Shown: positions 1 through 11,330 of the stretch, one piece after another | Numbering within the stretch: the first letter of the stretch is position 1 | How the letters are laid out: each line of letters opens with the position of its first letter | NCBI GenBank assembly: GCA_009760885.1 | Contig: CM019703.1 | Location: forward strand, 10,790,959-10,854,958 | Reading direction: 5' to 3' | Length of the DNA stretch: 64,000 bases | Source: Achatina immaculata | Taxonomy: Eukaryota > Mollusca > Gastropoda > Stylommatophora > Achatinidae | Translations under genes and position numbers: made by a program | The notes under the pieces: model-generated | Told to the model about the DNA's origin: nothing | Databases searched by the model: none | What the model saw: the letters and a program-made list of their open reading frames with translations, nothing else

Positions 1-250
1 GAGAATAGAAAAGGACATTTTAAACTGGAGGATAAAAAATAGAATACGGAGAACGACATAAAGCTGAGGATAAAAATATATAAGGAGAATGACATAAAGC
101 TGAGGATAAAAATATACAAGAAGAATGACGTAAAGGTGAAAATAAAAATATACAAAGATAATGACATAACGCTGAGGACGAGGAAGTAGACGAAGAATCA
201 CATAAAGTGGAAGATAAAAAAATAGAAGGGGAAATGACTTAAATGTGAGA
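1..250. repeat. Degenerate ~36-bp tandem repeat
   Basis: Six or so diverged copies of a purine-rich unit with the core GAATGACATAAAGCTGAGG followed by ATAAAAATATA. The array runs off the left edge of the window, so its true length is unknown. No coding potential is apparent. Confidence 0.75.
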
Positions 251-329
251 GACAGAACAAAACACTGAAACTAATACTCATGTGATAGCGAGATACCTAA
301 ATTCTATTGTTACAAGGTACAGTGTGTTA

Positions 330-352
330 GCGAGAGAGAGAGAGAGAGAGAA
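330..352. repeat. (GA)n microsatellite
   Basis: About ten uninterrupted GA dinucleotides. No LINE tail is recognisable next to it. Confidence 0.9.
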
Positions 353-478
353 GTATGGTTGTTTCTTAGACTGTACTTACATCCGGGACTTGTGCCAGCC
401 TAGTTTGAGTCCTGGCCAAACAATCAATGCCCGTAGCCCTTCCTCCGGAACATAAGCCACAGACAAAGGTTTTCTCAG

Positions 479-562
479 TTATTTCTGTTTATGATCTTTT
501 TATTTCTGTTTATGCCCTTTTTATTTCTGTTTATGATCTTTTTATTTCTGTTTATGCTCTTG
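479..562. repeat. 21-bp tandem repeat, 4 copies
   Basis: Four head-to-tail copies of TTTCTGTTTATGATCTTTTT with small changes (ATGCCC, ATGCTC). The 21-bp period keeps a frame open on both strands, which accounts for the short open frames here. They show no other sign of being genes. Confidence 0.9.
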
Positions 563-609
563 TTCTCCAAGTCACTCCACGTGAGTCCCTCTGCTTGTAG
601 AACCTTCTC

Positions 610-2800
610 TTCTCCATGCATTCTTTGGAATTCCTTGCCTTCGCTTCCCATGAGCACTCCATATCAAGGTCTGTCTTGCTATGCTGTCTCTCCGCTTTCT
701 CACTGTGTGCTCAAATTCACCTACATTTTATAATTGTGAACTGTACTTCGATTGGCTGTCGTTCTTTTTGTCTCCATTTCTCCACATTTCTAATCTTGCC
801 CTGCCATTTAATTTGAAGGATCCCTTTCAGGCAGTTATTTACAAATGACTAGAACAAGGACCACAGTTGTATTCAACAGTCGAGTGGCGGGCTGCATCTA
901 AATCAATCAAATCTTTGGCGAATTACATAACATACTTCGGGGGGAAATTTACAAGTGACTGCACAGTAGGTTTAGGGTTATGTTAATTTCTTTCTTTCGT
1001 TGCATGAACCGTCTTGGGTTGCAATAATTAAGTTTAATAAAATAAATTACACTTTCATAATAACTTCGCTGGAAACCACCTTAATTAATTCATGAACTTT
1101 AAGCAAAAGTTGAATTCTTGAGTCTTATGTTCTACAGTGTTTTTCTGCGGACATTTTCTCTGATTCTCAGTTATTCTCTGGTAACATTTATGCGTGTTTG
1201 TATGTGTGTGTGGTTTTTATTTGGGAGGAAAGGGGGGGGGGTAAAGCAGAATATTTCTGTGTCTTGTGCAGTGAAGGCACAAACTAACTGACTGTAGGTG
1301 ATACAGCAACACTAGTAAGAATACCTGACAGCAAAACGTTACTTTGATATGCACTCAGTAACAGCATTCAACTCCGGAAAGGAAAACTCCACAGTTCACA
1401 CAAGTACAAAAGGAAAGTAACATGAATGAACGACAGCCACAGGGATTCCGTAGTCAAAGTAATCGATCAACAACACTGCAAGAAAAAAAAACATTGATGA
1501 AAACAACAGGCTAAGTCAGCAGTTACCAACATCCTTCAACAAATTTAATATTAGAAAATGACAATGGAATTCCTGATGAATGAAGAAGATGAACAGTCAA
1601 TACCAAACATGAAAAGTCAACAAAACAATAATACACAAAAACATTCAGGCGAATTTGACTTCGCCACAAGAATGTACATGCACTAAAAAATGACAAACTA
1701 ACCTCACATTAAGAACTCATTCAATCAGAAAAAAACTACATAACAACACATTTAACAATCTCTCATCTGTGTTTTAAAAATGACAAGCAGACACTATTCC
1801 TACATTCTAAGTAGACTTCACAAAGCAAGCAGACACTATTCTTTCATTGTAAGAAGGCTACAATTTAAAACACCCTAAGCTGACACACGCCCAGACGAAT
1901 CACTAACACGTTTCTTACACGGCTTCCCGAAGTTCTAGTCTCAAATAACAACATTTTCGTGAAGCACACGAACAAACCAATCATACTGCGGACCTTCAGT
2001 AAGTCAGACTACTCGAACAAGGACATTCACTCTGTCAAAGAAGTGACATCGTTCAAAAAAAGTTTTTTTTTTTTTAATGTCCCTTATACTGGAGGAGGGG
2101 AATATAGACAACGGCGGGATACATGTTCTCAGTGCGTAGACCCGCTTCTGCAGATTCTACATCGGAATAAGATGGATGGGTGTGGCAATGAGAACACATG
2201 TAGGGTCACCATCCGTCGGGATCGCATCGGCAGCAACAGTAAAATCACCATCTGTAACAGTATCTCTAGCGACTGTGATGCTTATAAGCAGTAATCGCCT
2301 TAACCGGCAATTACCGGTTTAAATTACCGGTTTAAATTACCTGTTTAAAAAAAAGACCGAAAGTTTTGGAGGTCACTGGTTACCGTAGCCGGTTTATATT
2401 ATAAACAAAAACTAGTAAAAAGCAGCCAGCGAACGAAATCGGCGACGTGATAAATGAGCCAGTAGAATGATAATGCTCAATTTGTATGGAAGAGAGTCAG
2501 CCATTTTTGACTTTAGTTCACCGTGCTATCATGTTATAAAGATTAAATGTCACCCCTAAAATAAGAAAAGTAACTTTTTTTTAAAAAATCACACGAAAAT
2601 TACAGTTTCAGTGATGTGTGCAAAGTGTTTTTCATTTTACCTCTTTAAAAAATGTATAATGTACCGAATGTTGTATTGACTAGACGGGTATTTTGGAAAG
2701 TTATCTCAAGCAAAAGATGGAAACAACAGGTACAAGTATGGGGGCTTCAAACAAATCCTAACGTGATTACTGGCATAAGGCTGGAATATAGCCATTAGCA
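610..2800. other. No gene recognised; AT-rich sequence
   Basis: No family-level protein similarity on either strand. It holds a G run near 1231-1242, a T run near 2065, and three spaced copies of TTACCGGTTTAAA (last one altered) at about 2305-2347. A 111-codon open frame at 1959-2294 has no recognisable domain and is probably chance. Confidence 0.5.
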
Positions 2801-2803
2801 CCA

Positions 2804-3144
2804 GATGTAGTAGTAGTAGTTGTTGCAGTAGTTGTAGTAGTAGTAGTTAGTAGTAGTTGTTGTAGTTGTAGTAGTAGTAGTAGTAGTTATAGTAGTAGTA
2901 GTTGTTGTTGTTGTAGTAATAGTAGTAGTTGTAATAGTAGTAGTTGTAGTAGTTGTAGTAGTAGTAGTAGTACCAGTAGTAGTAGTTGTAGTAGTAGTAG
3001 TAGTGGTAGTAGTAGTAGTAATAACAGTTGTAATAGTAGTAGTTTAGTTGTAGTAGGTGCAGTAGTAGTAGTAGTAGTAGTAGTAGTAGCAGTAGTAGTA
3101 GTAGTAATAGTAGAAGTACCACCAGCAGCAACAGCAGCAGCAGC

Positions 3145-3176
<32 letters not shown>

Positions 3177-3237
3177 GAGCAGTACCACCAGCAGCAGCAG
3201 TAGTAGTAGTAGTAGCAGCAGCAGCAGTAGTAGTAGT

Positions 3238-3269
<32 letters not shown>

Positions 3270-3374
3270 TAGTAGTAATAGTAGTAGTAGGAGCAGTACC
3301 ACCACCAGCAGCAGTAGTAGTAGTAGTAGTGGTAGTAGTAGTAGTAGTAGGAGCAGTACCACCAGCAGCAGCAG
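2804..3374. repeat. Imperfect AGT/AGC trinucleotide array (~570 bp)
   Basis: A long run of AGT triplets interrupted by TGT, AGC, ACC and GGT triplets. The right half shows a recurring motif, TAGGAGCAGTACCACCAGC, near 3174, 3290 and 3351, with a variant near 3110, so there is a higher-order pattern above the triplet. The minus strand reads as poly-leucine and poly-tyrosine, an artefact of the triplet rather than a protein. Confidence 0.95.
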
Positions 3375-4095
3375 CCAGACCAAATTAGAGAAAGTGAGGG
3401 AGAGAGAAGTTCCGGCCTGTGTATCGCTTCCGGGTCCGGAAGGTTTTCCCTGTTTTAACGACGGCCCCTGAGGAGGAGGAGGGTGGGGGGGGGAAGGAAA
3501 GATGCCCGTAACGGATGAAAACAGAATGGACGATCAATATGGTAAACTGGATTCGGTTGGGATCGGGAGGGAGGAGTTTTGCACAGCCTTACAAAATTCG
3601 TCACGGAGGCCCTGTAGCGTCTCCAGCAACAGCTTTGGTAATATCAGTCCCCGTTGTCATCACTGTATTGTGGGCCGCAGTATCATGCAAGACAGACAGA
3701 CAGACAGATACTCACAGACAGACACCATAAACATTCCCTCACGCACTTCAAATACCAACAGATCAGCAGACAAGGAGAAAGAAAAGTACAATGTGTGTCG
3801 TCCCCCCCCCCCCCCCACTAAAATCCGCTTGCCTGCCAGGAAAAAAAAGAACTTTTATAGACCTCTCGGAAGCTACTGGAATGTAAAGAAAGACCCCTTT
3901 CCCCTCCAGATTGGGGAGGGTGGGGGGGGGGGGTAAAACTCATGATGTTCACGTTCTTGTCTGCGTCTCAGGGTTAGGGGCTGAGGTTAAATCGGTCGCG
4001 GACTCATGTTGTAAGACGGGCCTGGAAGTCTGACTGCTGGTAAAGGAGGGAAAGGTATGTATAGATTCTGTATAATTGTAGGCATTTCCGGCGTG
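3375..4095. other. No gene recognised; short homopolymers and GACA repeats
   Basis: Contains short GACAGACAGACA runs at about 3700-3722, a C run at about 3801-3815 and a G run at about 3920-3933. The 144-codon plus-strand frame at 3502-3936 crosses these low-complexity runs and matches no family I know. Confidence 0.5.
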
Positions 4096-4103
4096 AAAGA
4101 CCT

Positions 4104-4130
4104 TGAGAGAGAGAGAGAGAGAGAGAGAGA
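4104..4130. repeat. (GA)n microsatellite
   Basis: About thirteen GA units. Confidence 0.9.
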
Positions 4131-4274
4131 AAAGCAGACAATAATCAGACAGTTCAGTAAGTCTGATCACGAGGTGGACCATAACCGATGTGTGGAGAGG
4201 GAAACAACGGCCGGTATCGTTTATGTAAAGCATCGGCCTCCTCACAGCCTTTAATTGGGCCTAAACTATACATG

Positions 4275-4500
4275 AGCTCACTGGTCTCTCATGGCGAAGG
4301 TCGGGGGTTCGAATCCGGCCGGAGGCACCCCAGTCACCCAGCTGTAGAAATGGGTACCCGACTTCTTCTGGAGTTGGGAAAGGAAAGGCGGCCAGGCGTG
4401 ATACTGACCATATCACCCTCTAGTGTGCTGACAGGTCAAGGAAAATATGGACACTAACACCATATCCCTATGTGCCTCTAAGGCATGACAGGATTACCGT
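4275..4500 (+). mobile_element. tRNA-derived SINE, family B, copy 1
   Basis: Contains an RNA polymerase III B-box, GGGTTCGAATCC, at about 4306-4317, preceded by CACTGGTCTCTCATGG. That segment matches the heads of related copies at 24330 (plus) and 58160 (minus). The body has the landmarks GTCACCCAGCTGTAG, AATGGGTACCCGAC and GGAAAGGAAAGGCGG, then CAGGCGTGATACTGACC and a 3' region ending TGCCTCTAAGGCATGACAGG. The 3' region recurs at 53790-53870. The A-box end looks truncated. Family members have no coding function and depend on a LINE for mobility. Confidence 0.75.
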
Positions 4501-4537
4501 TACCTACTTTTTTATACATGAGCTGAAAAGGACATTT

Positions 4538-4890
4538 CATTCAGTCATTTGCATGTCCCTTGTGGAACTTTGCCTCCTTAACAGCTCTCCTGTATGCCTC
4601 TCGGTTGTAAGCAAGTTGGCCTGCTGGTGATGCGTCCATTCGCAGATTATCAACGATGTCTTGCAGCCATCTTCGCCTTGGTCTTCCTCTTTTTCCCATT
4701 ATGTACACTTCCAATACCGTCTTCTCTAAATTCTCATGACGTTTAATGTGTCCAGAATATTTAAGTTTTCTCTGTTTAATCTTCCTTACTAGTCAACCGT
4801 CTTCAATATTAAGTTCTTGTAGAATGGATATATTTTTGTGTGTGTCCATGATATTTGAAGGACTCTTCTGTAGCATTTAAATTCAAAGGA
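4538..4890 (-). mobile_element. RTE-type LINE A, 3' fragment (5'-truncated)
   Basis: On the minus strand this is the C-terminal end of the same reverse transcriptase that is best preserved at 18891-19957. It includes the region encoding KLKYSGHIKRHENLEKT-like sequence, the GKRKRGRPRRRW-like basic stretch and the closing REAYRRAVKEAKFHKGHAND-like tail. The 3' end is a short (TGAA)-type tail. The 11-bp string AAAGGACATTT occurs at both edges (4527-4537 and 4885-4895) and is a candidate target-site duplication. The LINE itself has a similar string at the 5' edge, so microhomology cannot be excluded. Confidence 0.85.
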
Positions 4891-4899
4891 CATTTATGA

Positions 4900-6515
4900 G
4901 ACATATCTGACAGATTTGTTTTCAGTAAGCCCCGAATATTTGAAAGAACTGACAAACTAATGTAGAGCAAGGAATCTCAGATCTTCGTAGATGCCCTCAC
5001 TTTCTGAGAAGGTAACGAGGGGCCGAATAATTAAGACAGAAGACACTCGAACCAGGACACTGGATTTCTTCTCCATGCCAAAGACAAAAGGCTAGACCTG
5101 GGTAAAATTGGAGAAGAACAATAGAGAAAGAAAGACAGGTAAATCTGGAGAACTGACACGGATATCGACAGAGAGATTAGAGAAGTAATGTCTGTGTAAA
5201 CTGAGATAGGAATAGAGAAGCTTGTCGAAAGACACACTGGAATAGAAAGGTTTGTCTAACGGGAGTTTATACAAGTGAGGTTTGTCCAAAGACCATGTAA
5301 CAGAAAGACTATGTCCGAAGAGAGGCCGAAATGTTGAAGGGTGTCTAAAGAAAACCCCAAATAGAGATGATACATCTAATGATAGATTGGAAAAGAAGGG
5401 TTTGCTCCAGGGACACTGAAATAGAGAATTATATCTATTCTCCATACTCTAGGACCAGTTCATGAATATTTATAAAGCACAGAGTGTATCACATAAGGTC
5501 ACGTGATCCCCCCCCCCCCTCTCCAAAAAAAAAAGGTAAAGGCTAAAAACAGGTGAGACCAAAATAAGCCGTCCTTGACTTGTCTGCAGAATATGAACTT
5601 GAGAACGACCCTTGCACCGGAAACTTATCAAGACAAACAATGGTTCAGCAGGTCATCCCTCAAGTGCCAAGAATAATACGGGGAATGTAAGCTCTGAGTA
5701 CAGAACATCAGGATTAGATGCCTGGAAATGTGGCGAGAAATCTAGAACTTTATATGAGACTGTGGTCTTGTTTCTGTGTAAGAGAGCTCACCGTGGGTAA
5801 TGTCGACGATCTGTGATATAACAAACAAAAACGTTCATAGAAAACATCTTATGAAGAGATCGACATTAGCTCCACATAAAAAAGGGCTCTATTGCTATGG
5901 AAGCTAGTGTGTGGTGTGTGTGTGTGTGTGGGGGGACGGGTAGGGGGGTGTGAACTGGGGACTGGGGGAAGAGAAGAGGGCTCTGCTGGTATAGATCTCT
6001 TCTTCCTGTCTGCTAAGAGAGAGAGAGAGAGAGAGAGAGAATAGAAGTTGCGTGTCTAGAATTTATTAAAATCTAATTTCTGTCCTGTCTAGAAAATGAC
6101 AATAATCATCTAGATTATAGCTATAAATCTAGAGTCCATCCAAAAGGGACAAAAACATCGAAAAAAGAACTAAAATGTCCATACTTGGCCCTTGCCAAGC
6201 CTAATAAATAAATATTTCAGTTTTTTTTAAAAGTCTTTTAAATGGGCGCCAGGGGCCCAAGTAAGATGTCGTCTATTCAGGGACTCACCTGCCTTACGCT
6301 ATGACTCTCCCATAGCAGTCAACGAATGCTCATGAAATAGACTAACAGTGTCAAAGTTCCCAGGTCAGACTGGAAGAGTAGGAAATAAATTACATTTTCA
6401 CACAAAAGATAGGTGGAATATTGCAGAACGCGTAGCATTCCGGCCCTTGAAAGTCGAGGGCTTCCAATTATGCAGCTGCACGTTAGACCCAGAGGAATGT
6501 CGAAAGAGAAGATCA
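4900..6515. other. No gene recognised; a weak dispersed repeat and microsatellites
   Basis: Between 5090 and 5450 there is a loose 35-40-bp periodicity (GAAAGAC/TTTGTC motifs) that keeps a minus-strand frame open. It also holds a C run at about 5508-5519, a GT/G tract at 5911-5950 and (GA)n at 6018-6040. No protein family is recognised. Confidence 0.5.
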
Positions 6516-6524
6516 CAGACCATA

Positions 6525-6702
6525 ACTTGAAAACTTAACGGACTATAAGGCTAATAACTAGAAAACTTAACGGACTATAAGGCTAATAACTAGAAAACTT
6601 AACGGACTATAAGGCTAATAACTAGAAAACTTAACGGACTATAAGGCTAATAACTAGAACACTTAACGGACTATAGGGCTAGTAACTAGAAACTTAACGG
6701 GG
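6525..6702. repeat. 32-bp minisatellite, ~5 copies
   Basis: Unit AACTTAACGGACTATAAGG followed by CTAATAACTAG. Copies 1-4 are nearly identical and the last is degraded, which suggests recent expansion. Confidence 0.95.
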
Positions 6703-6786
6703 CGTTGCCAACTGTGCTGGTACAAAAAAAAACACTCAAAAGCTCGAAACCTGTCAAGAAGTATGGCGGCCACCATTTATCTGCAC

Positions 6787-6842
6787 AAATGATGATGGTG
6801 ATGATGATCATGGTGATGATGATGATGATGATGATGATGATG
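6787..6842. repeat. (GAT)n microsatellite
   Basis: Mostly pure GAT triplets, with GGT and CAT interruptions at the left. Family-B LINE tails in this window (48890, 56300) are also GAT repeats, but no LINE sequence is visible next to this one. Confidence 0.95.
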
Positions 6843-6934
6843 GCCAATACTCAGCCAAGAGCTAAAGGCGGTTTAGCAACAACGGTCCACGGTACTAAAG
6901 CCTTTCGTTCCAGCTGTGACTATGATACGAAAGA

Positions 6935-7015
6935 ATAACATAATGGACACGAAAGACTAACATAATGGACACAAAAGATTAACATAATGGACACGGAAGG
7001 TTAACGTAATGGTTA
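6935..7015. repeat. 25-bp tandem repeat, ~3 copies
   Basis: Unit TAACATAATGGACACGAAAG with short variable spacers. Confidence 0.85.
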
Positions 7016-7019
7016 CATC

Positions 7020-8020
7020 TAAAACACTGGATTATTACTAACGTTCAAGACCAGTTCCATGAATGACCGCGTCATAAATCGACAAATTAAAAATGTGAAT
7101 TAATTATATAGTTTATCATCACTGATACGTGAAATACACGTATTTTTTTCCCAGCCAGTGTAACAACACACATTAGATTTCTGCAGCTATCGGTTAGTAA
7201 AGCGTTATTTTGAAACCTTTCGAAATAGCGTTAAGCGAAGAAGCAACTATTATTACTTTATATACGAAAGTTTTTGAGTGTTCCTAGATTTAAAAAAAAA
7301 ACAAACTTAAAAATCATAGTAAATAATACCAAAAATAAAATAATAGTAAAAATAAAATGACAACAACATATATTGAAAGGAGGAATGATATGATAAACAC
7401 AAAAGGCTATATAAAGTAAAAAATTACACTTCCTTACGTTCAATTTTACGCTGAGCGTAACATCCTTACAAGCTCTCCTTTGTTTTTCTGATAGCTCAGG
7501 ACGTATCTTGCTAACGGACGCACAAATAAACCGAGATAAAGCACATATGCTCACAGACAAAGTTCAAAGCTATGGCGGCTCGATGCTGAGATAATGATTG
7601 TACTTCGCAGGAAAAGAAGCTTGCTGGTGCCAGTCCCGGTGCTTGGAGCGCGCGCTGCCTCTATAATGATTGGCAGCAAAACGATTATTGAAGGCTATTT
7701 TTAACGATTTTTAAAAGCGAAAATCCTCTTTGGATTTCTTTCGTTCAGTGCAAAAAAAATACTAATGTAGATCTTTCGTAAAGGCGAAATGTCGCAAAAC
7801 GAACTTTCGAAAGGTGGAGCTTTAACTAGGATTTGAAGACGGCCATGCTCTGCTGCTGACTTAGAGATGGGCCTCCTTGCATTCCCGTATGTCCTTGACA
7901 ACGCATCAGTTTTATTTTTTTTAATACTGCAGCCAAATGCACGTTTAAATGTGCGAAATCCTCAAAACTTGTGTCATTTTTCTAATTAGACTGGGGAATT
8001 ATTGTCTGTTTTATAACATT
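7020..8020. other. No gene recognised
   Basis: AT-rich sequence with no recognisable repeat family, RNA gene or domain. Minus-strand open frames of 100 and 66 codons have no family signature. Confidence 0.5.
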
Positions 8021-8025
8021 ATATA

Positions 8026-8227
8026 GCAGGGATCAAGATGCCGTTCCGTGCAGGGATCAAGACTCTGCCCGGTGTAGGGATCAAGACGCTGTCCGGTGCA
8101 GGGATCAAGACGTTTTCCGGTGCAGGGATCAAGACGTTGTCCGCTGCAGGGATCAAGACGCTGTCCGGTGCAGGGATCAAGATGCTGTCCGGTGCAGGGA
8201 TCAAGACGCTGTCCGGTGCAGGGATCA
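8026..8227. repeat. 24-bp minisatellite, ~8 copies
   Basis: Unit GCAGGGATCAAGACGCTGTC followed by CGGT. Because 24 is a multiple of three, both strands stay open (AGIKTLSG on plus, LIPAPDSV on minus). The array abuts SINE family A copy 1, whose own body contains the similar string GGGCAGGGATCGC in other copies. Confidence 0.95.
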
Positions 8228-8480
8228 TTGAGCTGACTGCTTACGTCAGGGCTGGCGAACTACAGCCACCGTCCCGTCTCACTTCTCTGTTAGAACTCCT
8301 AGTAACAGGCTTAGCCCGTAGGTGTCTCGCTGTAGTCCCAATGATGGTGGAGTCTGATAAAGAAGCACTCCACCCCCACCCGACTTGAAAAAAAAAATTT
8401 CGCTAACGGCTAGAACGACACATCGGCTGCAAAGAACATTACACCTGTAGTTCCATGGAGACAGAACAACACAAAGAACA
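8228..8480 (+). mobile_element. SINE-like family A, copy 1
   Basis: Member of a ~300-bp interspersed family seen seven times in this window. Shared landmarks are GTCAGGGCTGGCGAAC, a segment near CTAGTAACAGGC, GGTGGAGTCTGATAAAGAAG, a homopolymer-A stretch after GACTTGAAAA, ACATCGGCTGCAAAGAACAT, and a CA-rich tail rich in AACAA. There is no open reading frame, so it is probably non-autonomous. Confidence 0.75.
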
Positions 8481-8484
8481 ATAA

Positions 8485-8493
8485 CATCCATCC

Positions 8494-8581
<88 letters not shown>

Positions 8582-8602
8582 GTCTGTCTGTCTGTCTGTC
8601 TA
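8485..8602. repeat. (TATC)n/(TGTC)n microsatellite
   Basis: A CATC start, about 24 TATC units, then five TGTC units. It directly follows the tail of SINE family A copy 1, so it may have grown from that tail. Confidence 0.95.
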
Positions 8603-8611
8603 TCATCGGAT

Positions 8612-9303
8612 TCTATTACTGCTGCTATAAAGATACTGCAGCCCACAATAGTGTGGCCGATAACACGGATCCAACATTAGCAGAGGCACCCACGAGAGAA
8701 ACATCTTAGTAAGATGATGTTAGGCAAAACTCACAAAAGCTCATGTCTGGCTTCTTCAAAGCAGTCCTCTTTGGACAAGATGTGTTAATATTCTGTATCT
8801 GAGTACTTTATAGAAGTGTATTACTTGCATGTAAGTAGACATTATATACAAAGCATATACGCAGATACAATAAATGAATATACATAAATACTGTACCCCT
8901 TGTGTTCATTGTTATTATTTTATTTATAGTTTTTTTTTTCAAGCTGTTTTGAGCTATATTAACTCTATACGAGTTACGGTCTTGTTAGAAGGTCTTCGAA
9001 ATGGAAATTGTTTATAGTTGAATGCACAGGGTTTGTGACCTATTTTTTAAGGTACGATAACTAGTACAAAACATCATAAGAGCTGGTCAAATTTACAGTT
9101 ACGTCCCTTCTGTGCAACTAAAATTATTTTTATCGCTGGCTGATTTATTTTACTTTTGTCTACAAACAAGAGTGTACTATTAGTGCTTCTAGTTTGAAAA
9201 AAAGTACCCAGAATTATTAACCCTGTAGCTTAGAAAAGCGTAAGCAGGCAATAGATGGATTCTCAACTCCATTCCTGACTTGAAATGGACTTTTCTAGTC
9301 AAC
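8612..9303 (+). repeat. Duplicated block, copy A (largely uninterrupted)
   Basis: About 690 bp matching 11275-13478 in the same orientation. Shared anchors include TTAATATTCTGTATCTGAGT, ATTAACTCTATACGAGTTA, GTCAAATTTACAGTTACGTC and AGGCAATAGATGGATTCTCA. It codes for nothing recognisable. This copy lacks the mariner and the 110-bp insertion found in copy B and so gives their empty sites. Homology ends at GTCAAC, where a LINE A tail begins. The motif CGTTGTTAAAA, which follows directly in copy B, reappears here at about 9624, so copy A was itself interrupted. Whether the block is a segmental duplication or an unclassified transposon is not clear. Confidence 0.85.
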
Positions 9304-9450
9304 TCATTCATTCATTCATTTGCATGTCCTTTGCGGAACTTTGCCTCCCTAACAGCACTCTTGTAGGCCTCTCAGTTGTGAGCAAGATGGCCTGCTGCTT
9401 ATGCATCCATTTGCAGATCATCAACGTTGTCTTGTAGCCATCTTTGGGTT
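9304..9450 (-). mobile_element. RTE-type LINE A, 3' tail fragment
   Basis: Minus-strand 3' end with (ATGA)n tail, followed upstream by sequence for the conserved C-terminus (HLAHN.EAYKSAVREAKFRKGHAN-like). It stops near the GRPRRR region. It interrupts duplicated block copy A. Confidence 0.8.
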
Positions 9451-9789
9451 TCTTGGTATATTTCCAGAAGATAGTTTACCAGTGCTTTCCTTCCAGGCAG
9501 TGACTGTACTAGTCAGTGATCGTAGCCATTGTCCCTACATTGAGATCATCTGCCTACCATCATAGAATGGTGACCATAATCAACATTATCTGTCGGCTGC
9601 TCTCTCATTCCATCCACCACCTGCGTTGTTAAAAATGACCTAACGGCAGTTCCTAAGTAACTCACAAATTGAAATATTTTATCAGTGGGAGCTATCAGGT
9701 AGTATTTAAATATATCCTTAGATGGTACCATCATCCAACTTTATAATAGTTGTATGTAGGGGACGCTGGGAGTTACATGCGCATGCGCA
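9451..9789. other. No gene recognised
   Basis: Holds the resumed end of duplicated block A (about 9622-9645) and the likely left flank of the mariner at 9790. The mariner's left terminal inverted repeat could not be identified. Confidence 0.4.
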
Positions 9790-10895
9790 AAGCAATAGCA
9801 AAACGGATACTCAAGGTTAGTGTGTACCAAAGAAGAACAGATAAATGTAGTGCGATTTTTGTGGGCTAAAGGACATTCAGTTGAGGACGTTCATAAAGAA
9901 ATGATTACAGTTTATGCTGAAAATTTTTTATCACGTAAAGCTGTCTATAACTGGGTAAAAGAATTTTCTCAGGGACCCATCAAAATTGCACCAGAAGCGA
10001 CTGTGCAACGTGTGAATGAGATTATCAGAGCTGATAGACGAGTAACGATAGACAATGTAGCAAGTGCAATCGGATGTTCACATGGCTTAGCCTACAGAAT
10101 AATGCACGAGCAATTGAATTTTCTGAAAGTTTGCTCACGCTGGGTACCCAGAGATCTGAATAATGAACACAAAATGAACCGATTTGGTTTGTCATTGCAG
10201 CATCTCTGTCATTACTCATATGAAGGTGAAGACATGCTCCAAAGGATTATTATTGGAGACGAATCTTGGGTGCACCACTACCAACCAGAATCAAAACCTG
10301 CCTCAATGCAATGGAAACACCCGTCATCGCCATGCGCAAAAAAAAAAAAATCAAGATTACGCCTTCTGCGGTGAAGATTATGTTGACAATGTTCTGGGAT
10401 TACCAAGGAGTGCTGTTAACCAAGTTCCAGAAGTATGGTGACAGCGTGAATTCTGTATCGTACTGTGAAGTTCTGTCGATGCTACGGGATGAAATTCGAA
10501 GAAAATGTCCTGGTCTGCTGACTAGAGGTGTGCTTCTCCTTCATGCCAATGCCAGACCACATACGGCTCTGTGAACCCAAGAGAAAATTAGCCAGTTGGA
10601 TTGGGAAGATCTTGAACATCCGCCATATAGTCCTGACTTAGCTCCAAGTAATTTTCACCTGTTTGGTCCATTGAAAAACCACCTTTGCGGGAGAAGATTC
10701 TCGAGTGACGAAGAGGTGGAAACAGAAGTAAAAAAAAAAAAAATGGTTCAGAAATCGGACTCCCGATTTTTACGCCATGGGTATTGCCACACCACAAACA
10801 GCATCAGAGAGAAATACGCGTATTACTTTATGATGATCTTTCATCTCAGACACAGAGTTTGTTACGTACATGTGATTGTTGTAACACATTTCTAA
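9790..10895 (+). pseudogene. Mariner transposase, frameshifted and catalytically dead
   Basis: A mariner-family (IS630/Tc1/mariner) transposase that would cut and paste its own element in the nucleus. The N-terminal helix-turn-helix region runs 9820-10190 (QINVVRFLWAKGHSVEDVHK, then VTIDNVASAIGCSHGLAYRI and RWVPRDLN). The first catalytic Asp is in GDESWVHHY (about 10256). The frame breaks at an A run (10338-10349), resumes with ITPSAVKIMLTMFWD, stops after RPHTAL, and continues with EHPPYSPDLAPSNFHLFGPL. The second catalytic position reads LLHANARPH (Ala for Asp) and the third PSN (Asn for Asp), so two of three catalytic residues are lost. The start codon has become GTG at 9820. A second A run lies at 10733-10742. 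Terminal repeats were not identified. Confidence 0.85.
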
Positions 10896-11274
10896 TAATC
10901 TCACGCCCCTCTCTATCCAACACTGAACGAAGGGGTCCAGCAGCAAGCAGCTAAGCTTCCATCAGCGAGAACATCATTAAGCAAGAGAATAAGATGGCTG
11001 GAGTAAGTAACAAAGACAGATGACAGCAGTATTCACCGGCAGGTTCCACACGTCGAACTTACGGCAGAAAGGAGGGCACATGGTAGATTTAAACTGAGTC
11101 ATAAAAGTATACGTAAATCATCAATTGCGAGATGCTTCTATGAGCAATGAATTCTGAGAACTTGCAAAAGACTGACTTCGCGTGGAGAGCAACTCTGCGA
11201 AAGGGCGTACTGTATCGTTTAAGTAGGAGATGAAGACTAAACTTGAAGTTAGAAGATGTGAGCAAAGAGAAACA
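10896..11274. other. No gene recognised
   Basis: Flank between the first mariner and duplicated block B. No repeat family or domain is recognised. Confidence 0.45.
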
Positions 11275-11330
11275 TGGACTCTGCTATACAAATATTGTCT
11301 TTTGATGTTAGTGTGGCAGATAATGCACAT

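Noticed and set aside
2847..3383. 178-codon Leu/Tyr-rich minus-strand frame
   Set aside because: AGT triplet array; no signal-peptide or membrane protein should be inferred.
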